A DNA stretch of 64,000 nucleotides from Hymenobacter daecheongensis DSM 21074. GTDB taxonomy: Bacteria > Bacteroidota > Bacteroidia > Cytophagales > Hymenobacteraceae. Made by a program: the position numbers and the translations under genes. This document shows positions 19,699-27,976 of the stretch, one piece after another. The number at the start of each line of letters is the position of its first letter. The stretch's first letter is position 1. The notes beneath the pieces are model-generated. The model worked only from the letters and a program-made list of their open reading frames with translations, was not told the DNA's origin and searched no databases. The stretch covers positions 62,001 to 126,000 of the forward strand of contig NZ_FQYN01000007.1 in assembly GCF_900141805.1 (NCBI RefSeq), read 5' to 3'.

Positions 19699-20346
19699 AT
19701 GATGAATTCCGACAAAGAACGCAAAGACAGGGTAGGAGCCGGGCAGCCGACCTCCACGTTTTCCCGCATCGAGCGGGTGCCGCCGCTGCTGATGCTACTG
19801 TATCTGGGCCTGGCCGGCATCACGGTGCTCTTTGTGATTCTGCTGGCGGCCTACATGCAGACGCGCCACCTGAGCGGCCTGCCCACCGGGCTGCATCCGC
19901 TGCCGCGCTATTTCTCCCTCAGCACCATTGTGTTGCTTGCTAGTAGCTACACGCTCAGCCAGGCCGCCCGCATCTACCGCCAGGATGATGTGACGGGCCT
20001 GGGGCGCTGCTTGGGCGCTACGCTGCTGCTGGGCTGTGTTTTTGCCGGCTTGCAGGTGCTGGGCTGGCGCGAATTGATGGCCCAGGGCGTGTTTTTCACC
20101 GGCGAGGCCAGCGGCACCTACATCTACCTCATTTCGGCCCTGCACGTAGCGCATCTGCTGGGCGGAATGCTGTTTCTGCTCTCCTTGCTTCTGCGCACCC
20201 TGCACGCCTCCCGCGACGCGGTACGTAGCCTGGTGTTCATCCGCAACCCCTACCGCCGCCTGCAGCTGCGGATGCTGGGCCTCTACTGGCACTTCATCGA
20301 TGGCCTCTGGGTGGTGATGTTCACGCTGTTTCTGTTTCTGTATTAA
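19699..20346 (+). CDS. Heme-copper oxidase subunit III family protein
   Basis: 215 residues with five predicted membrane helices. The pattern ALHVAHLLGGMLFLLSLLLR and the final LYWHFIDGLWVVMFTLFLFLY are hallmark helices of cytochrome c oxidase / quinol oxidase subunit III (COX3). No subunit I, II or IV gene is nearby, which is unusual, though lone COX3 genes are known in Bacteroidota. ATG 19699 precedes another ATG, 19702. Lies between two family A repeats. Confidence 0.85.
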   Translation: MMNSDKERKDRVGAGQPTSTFSRIERVPPLLMLLYLGLAGITVLFVILLAAYMQTRHLSGLPTGLHPLPRYFSLSTIVLLASSYTLSQAARIYRQDDVTGLGRCLGATLLLGCVFAGLQVLGWRELMAQGVFFTGEASGTYIYLISALHVAHLLGGMLFLLSLLLRTLHASRDAVRSLVFIRNPYRRLQLRMLGLYWHFIDGLWVVMFTLFLFLY

Positions 20347-20385
20347 TTGCCCAACTGGCTGTGTAATCAGCAGCCCGCATCAAGG

Positions 20386-20544
20386 TAGCCGCGTAGCGGC
20401 GGCAGGTTTGTAGTAACCAGAGCAAGAAGAAAATAAAGCCGCGTAGCGGTGACAGAGCCGTTCGGGCGTTTCTGTCACCGCTACGCGGCTTTGCGTTTAG
20501 CTACAACCTTGCAGCCAATCTGCCGCTACTACGATGCGGCGGCT
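20386..20544. repeat. Repeat family A, copy 3 (right outer arm decayed)
   Basis: Left arm TAGCCGCGTAGCGGCGGCAG + GTTTGTAG, intact inner pair (20435-20492), and a right outer arm that keeps CTACAA and GCGGCGGCT but has acquired about 20 extra or changed bases. It fills most of the gap between the COX3 and T9SS genes. Confidence 0.85.
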
Positions 20545-20614
20545 CTCACCGCTACTTACGATGTCCGCGAATTAAGCCGGCGCATCAGCCACGACAACGC
20601 GCGTCGTCGCTCCG

Positions 20615-22861
20615 CTATAGCGAAATCGTCACGGTGCCTTTGAATTTTTTGTCCGTGTATTCAATCAGGTAGAAATACACGCCGGCCGGCAGCCCGCCGC
20701 CGTCCCAGCGGAAATTGCGGTCGGTGGTGCGGTAGACCTCGTTGCCCCAGCGGGTGAAGATTTTGATGCTGCTCAGGCGCGACTCGCAGAAGTCGGGCGG
20801 CAGCTCGGGCAGCGCGAAGTAGGCGTTCAGCTTGTCGCCGTTGGGGGTAAAGACGTTGGCCGGCAGAAAGGGCGGGGCCACCGGCGGAATAACCTCCAGC
20901 CGCACCGTACGCTTCTGGGGCTGGGGCAGGCAGGTGGTTTCCTGCAGCTGAAACGTGACTTCCAGCCCATTCAGCCGCACGGCCTCGCAGTCGGGGTTCC
21001 AGCTGAAAGTGGCCGTGGCGCGTCCCGCCCCGTTCTGGGGCACGAAGCGAATGCCTGCCGCCGCCAGGTCGAAGCTTTGGCCCGCGGCCGTGAGCGCCAG
21101 TGGGTTAGCGTCGGCATCTATGCCCGTCAGCGTGGCCTCATACACCTCGCCCAGCCGCCGCCGGATGGTGGGTGGCCGCCCGGCCGAATCGGGCGGCAGG
21201 GTAGTGGTGAGCACGGGCGGCGCATTGGAGTAGTCAATCTGAATGGGCACCACCAGGCTGGTGGCCTGCCGCTCGTTGCAGGGGCTGGCCGCAGCCGTGA
21301 ACTCAAACTCGAACACCGGCCGGTTCACCGCCCCGCAATCGACGCGCCAAGTGAATGTGCCGCGGGTTTGCCCGCTGGTGGCGGTCTGGGCCAGCTGCGC
21401 GCCAAACGCGGCCGGGGTGAAGCCGCGCCCGCGCATTTCGAGCGTCACCGGGTCGTTGTCGGGGTCAAGGCCGGTGAGCGTGAACGTGACCAGGTCGCCG
21501 GGACGGGCGCGCAGCGGCAGCGCGGGGCCGGCGGTAGTAGTCAGGGTGGGGTTGGCGTTGGGGTCGGGCACCGAGGTGAAGGCCACGCGCACCGTGTCGC
21601 GCCGGGGCAGGCTGCAGCCGTCGTCGGCCACTATCACATCCAGCAAAAACACTTTGCCGCGCGTGTTCAGACAGTCCGGAAAGCACAGCTGCGACACCAG
21701 CGTATCGGGCGCGCCGGCAGCGTGCACCATGCCTTTCAGGATAGAAAACGTGGGCAGCACGCCGGTGTAGTTCACTGGGTTCAGCGACAGACTCAGCGTC
21801 GAGCTGGGGTCAGGGTCGGTGAAGCGCAGGCGCAGGCAGCGGTTGCTGCCGGGCGTGAGGCGCAGCGTATCGAGGCCGGCGCGGTAGGGCTGCACCCGGC
21901 CCGGCATCTGCACGCTCATGCTGGGCGTGGCATTGCGCGGGCAGTCGAGCACCTGTAGCTGAAAGTCGCGCCGTACCTCGCCAATCTTCACGCCCCGGCG
22001 GTATTCCGCGCACTTGATGCTGAACACAAATAAGCCCAGCTGCCGGGGCCGCACCTGCAGCCGGCCCGTGAGGCGCTCAATGCTGAGCGGCGGGCTGCCC
22101 GGAATCTGGTTCAGCACGCTCAGGCCGGGCTGCCACTGAACCGGCTCATACGGGGCCGGATCAGCCACCGGAGGCTTGGGCAGGCCCGGCGAAGAGTGGC
22201 CGTTGAGCGGCGTGCTCAACTCATACACCAGCGAATCCCGGTCGGCATCCTGGCCCCCGAAGCTGTAGTAAAACAGCTCGTTGCGGCAGGCGTAGTCGCT
22301 CAGGGGTGGAAATATCTTGGGCGTGGAGTTGATGAAGGGCTGGCCGTTGCGCACTACGGCCGGAAACTCCAGATAGAACGTCTGGCCCGCGCTGCCGGGG
22401 TCCTGAATGTTGCTGATGCCGTTATTGCGGCAGCAGCGCTCCACGGCCGCGTAGTAGCCGCCGGCGCTGGTATACTGGTCGGCCGGCAGGCTGATAAGGG
22501 CGGTGTAGATGAGCCGCCGCGTGCTCAGGCTGGGCACCGTGCAGGCAATGTTGGAGTAGGCCACGAACGTGTTGCTGCCCAGCGGCAGCACCACGTTCTG
22601 CATCCGGCGGTTGGAGGCCTTCTCAAAAAGGCTGACGGTCATATCCTGATCCAGCGCGCCGGGGTTGCCATTCACGGCATCAAAGTACAGGTTCAGGGAA
22701 ATCCGGTACTGGCTGCCGGTCACGTGCTGCAGGTCCAGCTCGCCGCCCACGATGTGCGTGGCCCGCACGCCGGTGGCGGCCAGCAGCAACAGCAGCAGGC
22801 TCAGGCTTCCCCGCAAAAGCACCCGCGCAAATCCTGGCATCGGTCGTCGGTTTAAAGTCAT
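20615..22861 (-). CDS. Gliding-motility-type surface protein with T9SS type B sorting domain
   Basis: 748 residues: signal peptide (about 5-29, ending GVRA), a series of beta-sandwich modules including THIVGGELDLQHV and repeated LTGxDxDxNPxxL blocks, and an 80-residue C-terminal CHU_C domain with NVFTPNGDKLNAYF, IKIFTRWGNEVY and LPAGVYFYLIEY. That domain directs secretion and surface attachment through the type IX system (type B sorting). Large adhesin-like proteins of this kind serve surface binding in gliding Bacteroidota. ATG 22861 is chosen over the 47-residue upstream extension since it leads into the signal peptide. Divergent from the M1 peptidase. Confidence 0.9.
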   Translation of the reverse strand: MTLNRRPMPGFARVLLRGSLSLLLLLLAATGVRATHIVGGELDLQHVTGSQYRISLNLYFDAVNGNPGALDQDMTVSLFEKASNRRMQNVVLPLGSNTFVAYSNIACTVPSLSTRRLIYTALISLPADQYTSAGGYYAAVERCCRNNGISNIQDPGSAGQTFYLEFPAVVRNGQPFINSTPKIFPPLSDYACRNELFYYSFGGQDADRDSLVYELSTPLNGHSSPGLPKPPVADPAPYEPVQWQPGLSVLNQIPGSPPLSIERLTGRLQVRPRQLGLFVFSIKCAEYRRGVKIGEVRRDFQLQVLDCPRNATPSMSVQMPGRVQPYRAGLDTLRLTPGSNRCLRLRFTDPDPSSTLSLSLNPVNYTGVLPTFSILKGMVHAAGAPDTLVSQLCFPDCLNTRGKVFLLDVIVADDGCSLPRRDTVRVAFTSVPDPNANPTLTTTAGPALPLRARPGDLVTFTLTGLDPDNDPVTLEMRGRGFTPAAFGAQLAQTATSGQTRGTFTWRVDCGAVNRPVFEFEFTAAASPCNERQATSLVVPIQIDYSNAPPVLTTTLPPDSAGRPPTIRRRLGEVYEATLTGIDADANPLALTAAGQSFDLAAAGIRFVPQNGAGRATATFSWNPDCEAVRLNGLEVTFQLQETTCLPQPQKRTVRLEVIPPVAPPFLPANVFTPNGDKLNAYFALPELPPDFCESRLSSIKIFTRWGNEVYRTTDRNFRWDGGGLPAGVYFYLIEYTDKKFKGTVTISL

Positions 22862-23000
22862 TTTATTTCTACCGAAAGATACAAACGCCGGAGCGGAACC
22901 AGGGTGTGTCGTGGGGAGTTTATCTGGCCGGCTGCGTATCTTGTTGGCCACTTTGGTCGGGGCTGGTGCCGCGGCTTTTTTTATCCTCCTAACTCTTTGC

Positions 23001-25016
23001 ATGAAGCATTTTTTCTACTCGACTATGCTGGGTCTGCTGCTGGCCGCGCCGGCCGTGGCCCAAACCCCCGCGTACCGCCCCAAACCGGCTGACCTGGCCA
23101 CCGACGCGGCCATCAGCTGCGCCCAGGCCCACCAGAGCGCGGCCCTGCGCCAGCCCGCCGCCACCGTGCGCCACGTTCAGAAGATGGAGCGCTACGACGT
23201 GAAGTATTACAAGCTCGACATTGCCCTCGAAAACAACGCCCGCACCGTGGGCGGCTCCGTCCGGATGCAGGCCCGCACCAAAGGCCAGGCCCTGGACTCG
23301 CTGGCTTTCGAGCTGTATCCCACCCTCATCATCGACTCGATTGTAGTAAACGGCCGCCGCAGCCCCGGCCTGCGCCGCGCCGCCGGCGACGTGACGGCCC
23401 GCCTCGCTCAGAGCGTGCCCGCCAACTCCCTCTTTAACGCCTACATCTACTACCGCGGCACGGCCCCCAACGGCGGCTCGGCGGCCATCGGCAACGCCCT
23501 CGATACCGAGTACGAAACCAACTACGGCGTGAATGTGACCTGGAGCCTGAGTGAGCCCTTCAACGCCTATGAGTGGTGGCCCTGCAAACAGGTGCTCACC
23601 GATAAAGCCGACTCCACCGACGTGTGGGTGACCACCGCCAGCCTGAACAAAGTGGGCTCCAATGGCGTGCTGGAGCGCATCACGCCACGCCCCAACGGCA
23701 AGAGCCGCTACGAGTGGAAGTCGCGCAAGCCCATTGCCTACTACCTGGTTTCGGTGGCCGTGGCCCCGTATATCGAGTATGTGAACTATGCCAACCCCGT
23801 CGGCGGCCCGCGCATTCCCATCGTCAACTACCTCTACAACGCCGCCGCCCAGGCCGACTACCAGACCGAAATAGACCGCACGCCCGGCTTCATCGAGAAC
23901 TTCTCCAGCCTGGTGGGCCTCTATCCGTTTGCCACGGAGAAATACGGCCACGCCATGGCGCCCATCGGCGGCGGCATGGAGCACCAGACCATGACCACGC
24001 AGGACGGTTTCGGCTTCACGCTCACGGCCCATGAGCTGTTTCACCAGTGGTTCGGCGACAACGTGACCTGCGCTTCCTGGCAGGATATCTGGCTCAATGA
24101 AGGCTTCGCTTCCTACGGCGAATATCTCTCGCTCACGGCCTTCGCCAACTCGGCCCCCTACACTGCCCGCGCCTGGATGGACAACGCTCACGCCAACGTG
24201 TTGCAGTCGGTCAGCGGCAGTGTTCGGGTGACGGATACCACCAACGTGGGCCGTATTTTCAGCTCCCGCCTCACCTACAAGAAGGGCGCGGCCGTGGTGC
24301 ACATGCTGCGCTACCTGCTCCACGACGACGTGAAGTTCTTCCGTGCCCTGCGCACCTTTCAGACCACCTACGGCGGCAGCACGGCCCGCACCAGCGACCT
24401 GCAGCGCATCTTCGAGGCCGAAGCCGGCACCTCGCTCACGTATTTCTTTCAGCAGTGGTTCGTGGGCCAGGGCTACCCCATGTTTGCCGTGCGCTGGAAT
24501 CAGGTGGGCAACAACCTTTTCCTGCGCAATACCGAAACGGTTTCCATGCCCTCGGTCACGCCGTTCTTCGACATGGAGCTGGACTACCGGATTACTTACA
24601 CCTCGGGCCAGAGCCAGGTGGTGCGCCTGCGCCAGAGCCAGCTGGTTTCGTCGTTCACGGTGCCGGTCACGGGTTCCGTCAGCAGCATCCAGCTCGACCC
24701 CGACCAGTGGGTGCTGAACGGCACCGGCAGCATCCTGCGCGACAACACGCTCGTGCTGGCTTCCAAAGCCGCCGCCAAGCTGGCCTCGCTGAATGTGTAC
24801 CCGAACCCCTGCCGCGAAACGCTGCGCCTGGCCAACCTGACCACCCGCGCCGCCCAGGCCGAAGTGACTGATGCCACCGGCCGCGTGCTGCTGCGCCAGA
24901 CCGTGAGTGCTGCCCAGCCCCAGCTCGATACCCACGCGCTGGCCTCGGGCCTCTACCATCTGCGCCTCACCTCCGCCGAGGGCGACGTATCCTTGGCCCG
25001 CTTCGTGCGCGAGTAG
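23001..25016 (+). CDS. M1 family aminopeptidase with T9SS type A sorting domain
   Basis: 671 residues: signal peptide ending AVAQ, an M1 gluzincin catalytic domain with GGGMEHQT (324-331) for substrate recognition and HELFHQ...NEGFASY (His344, Glu345, His348, Glu367) as the zinc site, and a C-terminal PNP-type sorting domain (about 595-671: LNVYPNPCRETLRL ... GLYHLRLTS). The enzyme would be exported through T9SS and removes N-terminal residues from peptides outside the cell. Divergent from the T9SS type B gene across 139 bases that probably hold both promoters; it ends in a strong hairpin. Confidence 0.93.
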   Translation: MKHFFYSTMLGLLLAAPAVAQTPAYRPKPADLATDAAISCAQAHQSAALRQPAATVRHVQKMERYDVKYYKLDIALENNARTVGGSVRMQARTKGQALDSLAFELYPTLIIDSIVVNGRRSPGLRRAAGDVTARLAQSVPANSLFNAYIYYRGTAPNGGSAAIGNALDTEYETNYGVNVTWSLSEPFNAYEWWPCKQVLTDKADSTDVWVTTASLNKVGSNGVLERITPRPNGKSRYEWKSRKPIAYYLVSVAVAPYIEYVNYANPVGGPRIPIVNYLYNAAAQADYQTEIDRTPGFIENFSSLVGLYPFATEKYGHAMAPIGGGMEHQTMTTQDGFGFTLTAHELFHQWFGDNVTCASWQDIWLNEGFASYGEYLSLTAFANSAPYTARAWMDNAHANVLQSVSGSVRVTDTTNVGRIFSSRLTYKKGAAVVHMLRYLLHDDVKFFRALRTFQTTYGGSTARTSDLQRIFEAEAGTSLTYFFQQWFVGQGYPMFAVRWNQVGNNLFLRNTETVSMPSVTPFFDMELDYRITYTSGQSQVVRLRQSQLVSSFTVPVTGSVSSIQLDPDQWVLNGTGSILRDNTLVLASKAAAKLASLNVYPNPCRETLRLANLTTRAAQAEVTDATGRVLLRQTVSAAQPQLDTHALASGLYHLRLTSAEGDVSLARFVRE

Positions 25017-25034
25017 CCGCCCATATTTTTCAAT

Positions 25035-25075
25035 AGCAAAAACGCCCCGTCAGATTCTGACAGGGCGTTTTTGCT
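25035..25075. terminator. Bidirectional intrinsic terminator
   Basis: AGCAAAAACGCCC(C)GTCAGA pairs with TCTGAC(A)GGGCGTTTTTGCT around TTC. A- and T-rich flanks serve the M1 gene and the convergent hypothetical at 25112. Confidence 0.85.
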
Positions 25076-25111
25076 TTGTTGAGCAAGCAGGGAAATAACT
25101 TGGGCAGATGT

Positions 25112-25741
25112 CTACTTCGCGTAGTGCCGGATGAGGCTTTGCACTTCCGGCGGCGCGGGCGGCAGGTTGAATACCCGCTCCATCAGGGCATCGAAGGAGT
25201 GCGCGGGCGTGAAGATGGCATCGTGGTAGGGGTTGGCCGAAAACCGAATGAAGCCCGGTTGCCCGTTCACGCTCACCATATCTACCGTCACGGTGCCAAA
25301 CTGCTGGTTGCAGCGCCCCGACTGCGTGCAGTCTTTGGGCTGGGGCTTCAGAAAATGCTTGTCGATGGTTTCGATGTAGCGCTCGTGGCGCAGGGTGCGC
25401 TGGTCGGAAGTAGAGAGGTTGTAGCCCAGCGCCAGCACCCGGTCGCGGATAAAGTCAAACAGGTGGCGGAAGTTGCCGGGGCCGATGCTGGGGTCGAAGA
25501 AAAACAGCGCGCCCTGACGGCCACATTCTTCCAGCAGCTGCACGCGCAGCCCCTGCCCGCACACGCCGGTTTTGCGAAAGTGGTACGCTTTGAAATACGG
25601 CCCCATCCAGTTCAGATACACCTGTTGCGCCACCCATTGGTCGTGCGCCCGCACCTGCGCCGGCGTGCGGGCCAGAGGCTGCCACTGCGCCGCCTGCTGG
25701 GTGCCGGGCGAAGCCAGAATACGTTTTAGAAATCGGAACAA
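25112..25741 (-). CDS. Conserved hypothetical protein
   Basis: 209 residues with no signal peptide, mixed alpha/beta. RTLRHERYIETIDKHFLKPQ and DCTQSGRCNQQFGTVTVDMVSVN are the most distinctive stretches, with two cysteine pairs (VCGQ, CGRQ, DCTQSGRC) that could bind metal. I do not recognise a family. Coding is supported by strong third-position GC use, ATG start and its own flanking terminator. Confidence 0.65.
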   Translation of the reverse strand: MFRFLKRILASPGTQQAAQWQPLARTPAQVRAHDQWVAQQVYLNWMGPYFKAYHFRKTGVCGQGLRVQLLEECGRQGALFFFDPSIGPGNFRHLFDFIRDRVLALGYNLSTSDQRTLRHERYIETIDKHFLKPQPKDCTQSGRCNQQFGTVTVDMVSVNGQPGFIRFSANPYHDAIFTPAHSFDALMERVFNLPPAPPEVQSLIRHYAK

Positions 25742-25872
25742 GGGAATAAGTCAGTTTAAAGAGAGAACACCGGCTTTCTGAAATAGTTTTTGGGCAATCC
25801 GGCCGCTGGGGTCGGGGAACGGTTGTGTTTATATTGAGTTTTTTATATATTATTTACTCAAACCAGCCTCCC

Positions 25873-26340
25873 ATGCCCACGCAGCAACGCACCACCCTTC
25901 GGCAGCAGTTATTAGCCGAATGCTGCCGGATACAGCAGCTGAAGGCTGATAATGCCCGCCAGGCCATGCTGGAAGTGCAGGAAAGCGCCAACGAGGGTCA
26001 GGGAGCCATTGAAGACATGTTTGAGTCGTTTCGGGCGGCCTGCCAGATTCAGCGCGACCTGTTTGCCCGCCAGCTCGACGAGGCGCTGCTGGGCCTGCGG
26101 GTGCTGCAGCGCATTCCGGCGGTTCAGCCGCACCCGGAGCAGCCCAATCTGGGCACCATCATCATCACCGACACCCAGCGGTTTTTTATTGCCCTCAGCC
26201 TGGGCGAAATAACCGTAGCCGGCGAGGTCTACTGCGTCATCTCGGCCTTTTCGCCGCTCTACCTGGCCATGGCCAGCCGCCGCGTGGGCGACACGTTTGC
26301 CTTCCGCGACAAGAAATACTGCATAAAAAGTATTGTGTAG
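25873..26340 (+). CDS. GreA/GreB-like small protein
   Basis: 155 residues from ATG 25873: an N-terminal coiled coil (residues 5-80) with a GreA-like loop (LEVQESANEGQGAIEDMFE), then a small FKBP-like domain ending VGDTFAFRDKKYCIKSIV, close in pattern to the C-terminal domain of Gre factors. True Gre proteins put two acidic residues at the coiled-coil tip; only E-D-M at EDMFES could take that role. Gre-like paralogs in Bacteroidota often carry wrong names in databases (3-oxoacyl-ACP synthase). AT-rich leader 25742-25872, where TTTATATATTATTT stands out. Confidence 0.6.
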   Translation: MPTQQRTTLRQQLLAECCRIQQLKADNARQAMLEVQESANEGQGAIEDMFESFRAACQIQRDLFARQLDEALLGLRVLQRIPAVQPHPEQPNLGTIIITDTQRFFIALSLGEITVAGEVYCVISAFSPLYLAMASRRVGDTFAFRDKKYCIKSIV

Positions 26341-26366
26341 CAGATGTTTGCTTGTTGAATCAGGGC

Positions 26367-26864
26367 TTAGCGCACCCGCGCCCAGTAGTGCGAGCGGCCG
26401 ATGAGCGAGAAGCCGATGAAGCCTTTCACTTCCAGCCGGTCTTTGCTCAGGCGCATGTAGCACGAGTAGGTACGGCCGCTGGCGGGGTCATAAATCTGCC
26501 CGTCTTCCCAGCGCTCCGAGTCGGGGTTGTAGCGCAAGTCCTGGAGCACCACCAGGTTGTGCAGCGGCTGGGTGCGCTTGTCAGCGTTGGGGTTGCGCTG
26601 GTCGAGCTTGGGGCGGCCCGTGTTGGCATCCAGCGGCTCGCGCAGCCACACCACGCGGCCGCAGAGCCGCTCGCCGCAGCGGTATATCTCAATGTGCGTG
26701 TCGCCCGTGTCATCGGCCCACACCCCAAAAGGCACCGGCGACTGCGCCCGCGGGCCAAACGGCACCGCCAGCCAAAGCAGCAGACTCAACAGCAGGAGCT
26801 TCAAGGGAGAGAAAGCGAAAAAGGCGTTGGGGAAGAGAGAAGGAGCAGAATGGGAAGGTAACAA
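26367..26864 (-). CDS. DUF2147 protein (downstream paralog)
   Basis: 165 residues: signal peptide to about 41 (ending PRAQ), then a DUF2147 domain with FGVWADDTGDTHIEIYRCGE, LCGRVVWLREP, EDGQIYDPASGRTYSCYM and KGFIGFSLIGRSHYWARV. DUF2147 proteins are small periplasmic beta proteins of undefined ligand. It is about 40 per cent identical by eye to the next gene upstream on the same strand, so the two came from a tandem duplication. Confidence 0.85.
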   Translation of the reverse strand: MLPSHSAPSLFPNAFFAFSPLKLLLLSLLLWLAVPFGPRAQSPVPFGVWADDTGDTHIEIYRCGERLCGRVVWLREPLDANTGRPKLDQRNPNADKRTQPLHNLVVLQDLRYNPDSERWEDGQIYDPASGRTYSCYMRLSKDRLEVKGFIGFSLIGRSHYWARVR

Positions 26865-26921
26865 AAAAAGCGACGCTCCGGTTTGGGAGCGTCGCCGGAG
26901 AAGCGGGCCGAAGAGCCGGGG

Positions 26922-27362
26922 TTATTTCACCCGCGTCCAGGTCTGCGATTTGCCGATGAGCGAGAAGCCGATGTAGCCTTTCACTTCCATCGTGTTGGCA
27001 TTGATGACCTTCATGTAGCAGGAGTAGGTTTTGCCATCCTCGGGGTTATAGATGGTGCCATCGTCCCACTTGTTGTCATCGTCCTTCTCGAAGTTCTTCA
27101 TAAACACGAGGCCCAGACGCGGGCGGTTGCGCAGCTTCGGGTCGGGGTTCTGCGTGTCGAGCTTGGGCTTGCCGGTGGCCGGGTCGTTGGGCACGGTCAG
27201 CGACACGATTTTGCCGAACAGCTTGTCGCCGCTCTGGTAGATTTCAAACGTGGCTTTCTTCTCGGCGTTGGTCCAGATGCCGAGGGGTGATGCTTTCTGA
27301 GCCGAGGCCAGGCCGGTGAAGCCTAGGAGCATGGTCAGGCAGAGGAACAGGGTTTTTTTCAT
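26922..27362 (-). CDS. DUF2147 protein (upstream paralog)
   Basis: 146 residues: signal peptide ending LASAQ (about 1-22), then the DUF2147 domain (LGIWTNAEKKATFEIYQSGD, KLFGKIVSLTVP, DDGTIYNPEDGKTYSCYM, KGYIGFSLIGKSQTW). ATG 27362 is chosen over the ORF extension because it leads straight into a signal peptide. It sits 57 bases upstream of its paralog and likely shares its mRNA. Confidence 0.88.
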   Translation of the reverse strand: MKKTLFLCLTMLLGFTGLASAQKASPLGIWTNAEKKATFEIYQSGDKLFGKIVSLTVPNDPATGKPKLDTQNPDPKLRNRPRLGLVFMKNFEKDDDNKWDDGTIYNPEDGKTYSCYMKVINANTMEVKGYIGFSLIGKSQTWTRVK

Positions 27363-27579
27363 GTGACAGGGAGGGATATGATGGTTTTCGGGAAAAAGAT
27401 AAGCGAAAACTCTGGAAGTGCCACAAGGCAGTTCAGCAAGTTGGCCGGGTTGCGGATTGCAAGTTTGAGGCCGAAATCCGTGGCGCCCCAAAGTGAGGGA
27501 GAATTGCAAAAAAGAAGCGCTTGACACTCAGTGGAATGGCCCGGAAGCCAGCTTGGAAGGCAAAAAAAAGCGTTTTTAA

Positions 27580-27610
27580 TTTTGAACCATCCGGGGGCCT
27601 TTTAACTTTA
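27580..27610 (+). promoter_or_regulatory. Bacteroidota-type promoter of the putative RNA
   Basis: TTTTG at 27580-27584, an 18-bp spacer, then TAACTTTA at 27603-27610 (seven of eight positions of TANNTTTG). No protein gene of normal size lies downstream on +; the next features are the SD-led short ORF and the terminator below. Confidence 0.6.
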
Positions 27611-27707
27611 CCAGCCAGTAGTGAGTGCTACGACCCCGCCCAAGCAACCCTAAGATGTTGGGCCGCGCCGGCGGGGGTATGTCGGATCTAAAGAAAGGAG
27701 GTACAAC

Positions 27708-27779
27708 ATGTCTAGTAGTCCCAAACAAATCCTGCCAAGCCTGTCGAATGTAGTCCGCTTCACCGCCGGACGCGCCTAA
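27708..27779 (+). CDS. 23-codon ORF with a strong Shine-Dalgarno
   Basis: ATG 27708 to TAA 27777-27779. The predicted peptide starts MSSSPKQILP and ends RFTAGRA. AAAGGAGGT, an almost complete match to the anti-Shine-Dalgarno, ends six bases before the ATG. This is exceptional here: the other genes in the window have no comparable SD, as is known for Bacteroidota. The peptide is slightly basic, with no membrane segment. It may be a true micro-protein or a leader peptide in the RNA above. Confidence 0.5.
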   Translation: MSSSPKQILPSLSNVVRFTAGRA

Positions 27780-27898
27780 CAACAGCTTTCGCGCGGAAAC
27801 GGCCCAATCTGGCTTTTTCCCGCATTCTGGCAAGGTCTTACACAAAGGATGACGGGGCTGTACCCCAGCCTCGCCGCTTGGTAAGATTTGAAGGATTA

Positions 27899-27962
27899 GA
27901 TGCCCGGTTCGCCCAGCAGCCTCTCTGGAGGTTCTGCATAGGCGACCGGGCATCGTTTTTTT
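27899..27962 (+). terminator. Intrinsic terminator of the putative RNA
   Basis: GATGCCCGGTTCGCC pairs with GGCGACCGGGCATC; the loop contains its own stem (CAGCAGCCTC/GAGGTTCTG). GTTTTTTT follows at 27955-27962, showing the + strand is the transcribed one. Confidence 0.8.
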
Positions 27963-27976
27963 GTGCCCTTTCTGAG

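Larger units (their letters stand above)
27616..27962 (+). ncRNA. Putative structured transcript with a short ORF (no known RNA family)
   Basis: The 27363-27976 gap holds a promoter, about 350 bases of structured sequence and an intrinsic terminator, all on + and all unrelated to the flanking minus-strand genes. Foldbacks visible: ACCCCGCC with GGCGGGGGT (27633-27677) enclosing a CAAC/GTTG stem, GGGGCTGTACCCC near 27855, and the terminator. It contains none of the tmRNA, RNase P, SRP or common riboswitch signatures that I could check. The 5' end is estimated from the promoter. It may be a small mRNA with a regulated leader or a dual-function RNA. Confidence 0.55.

Noticed and set aside
22989..24959. 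656-residue minus-strand frame inside the M1 peptidase gene
   Set aside because: Shadow frame; Gly/His/Val-rich with no domain, while the + strand carries HELFHQ and the sorting domain.
27576..27953. 125-residue minus-strand frame opposite the putative RNA
   Set aside because: No start context; the promoter and terminator in this interval are both on +.
27616..27962. tmRNA, RNase P RNA or SRP RNA
   Set aside because: Length is near tmRNA/RNase P, but the tRNA-like ends and tag frame, the GAGGAAAGTCC core, and the GGAAGCAGCC SRP loop are all missing.
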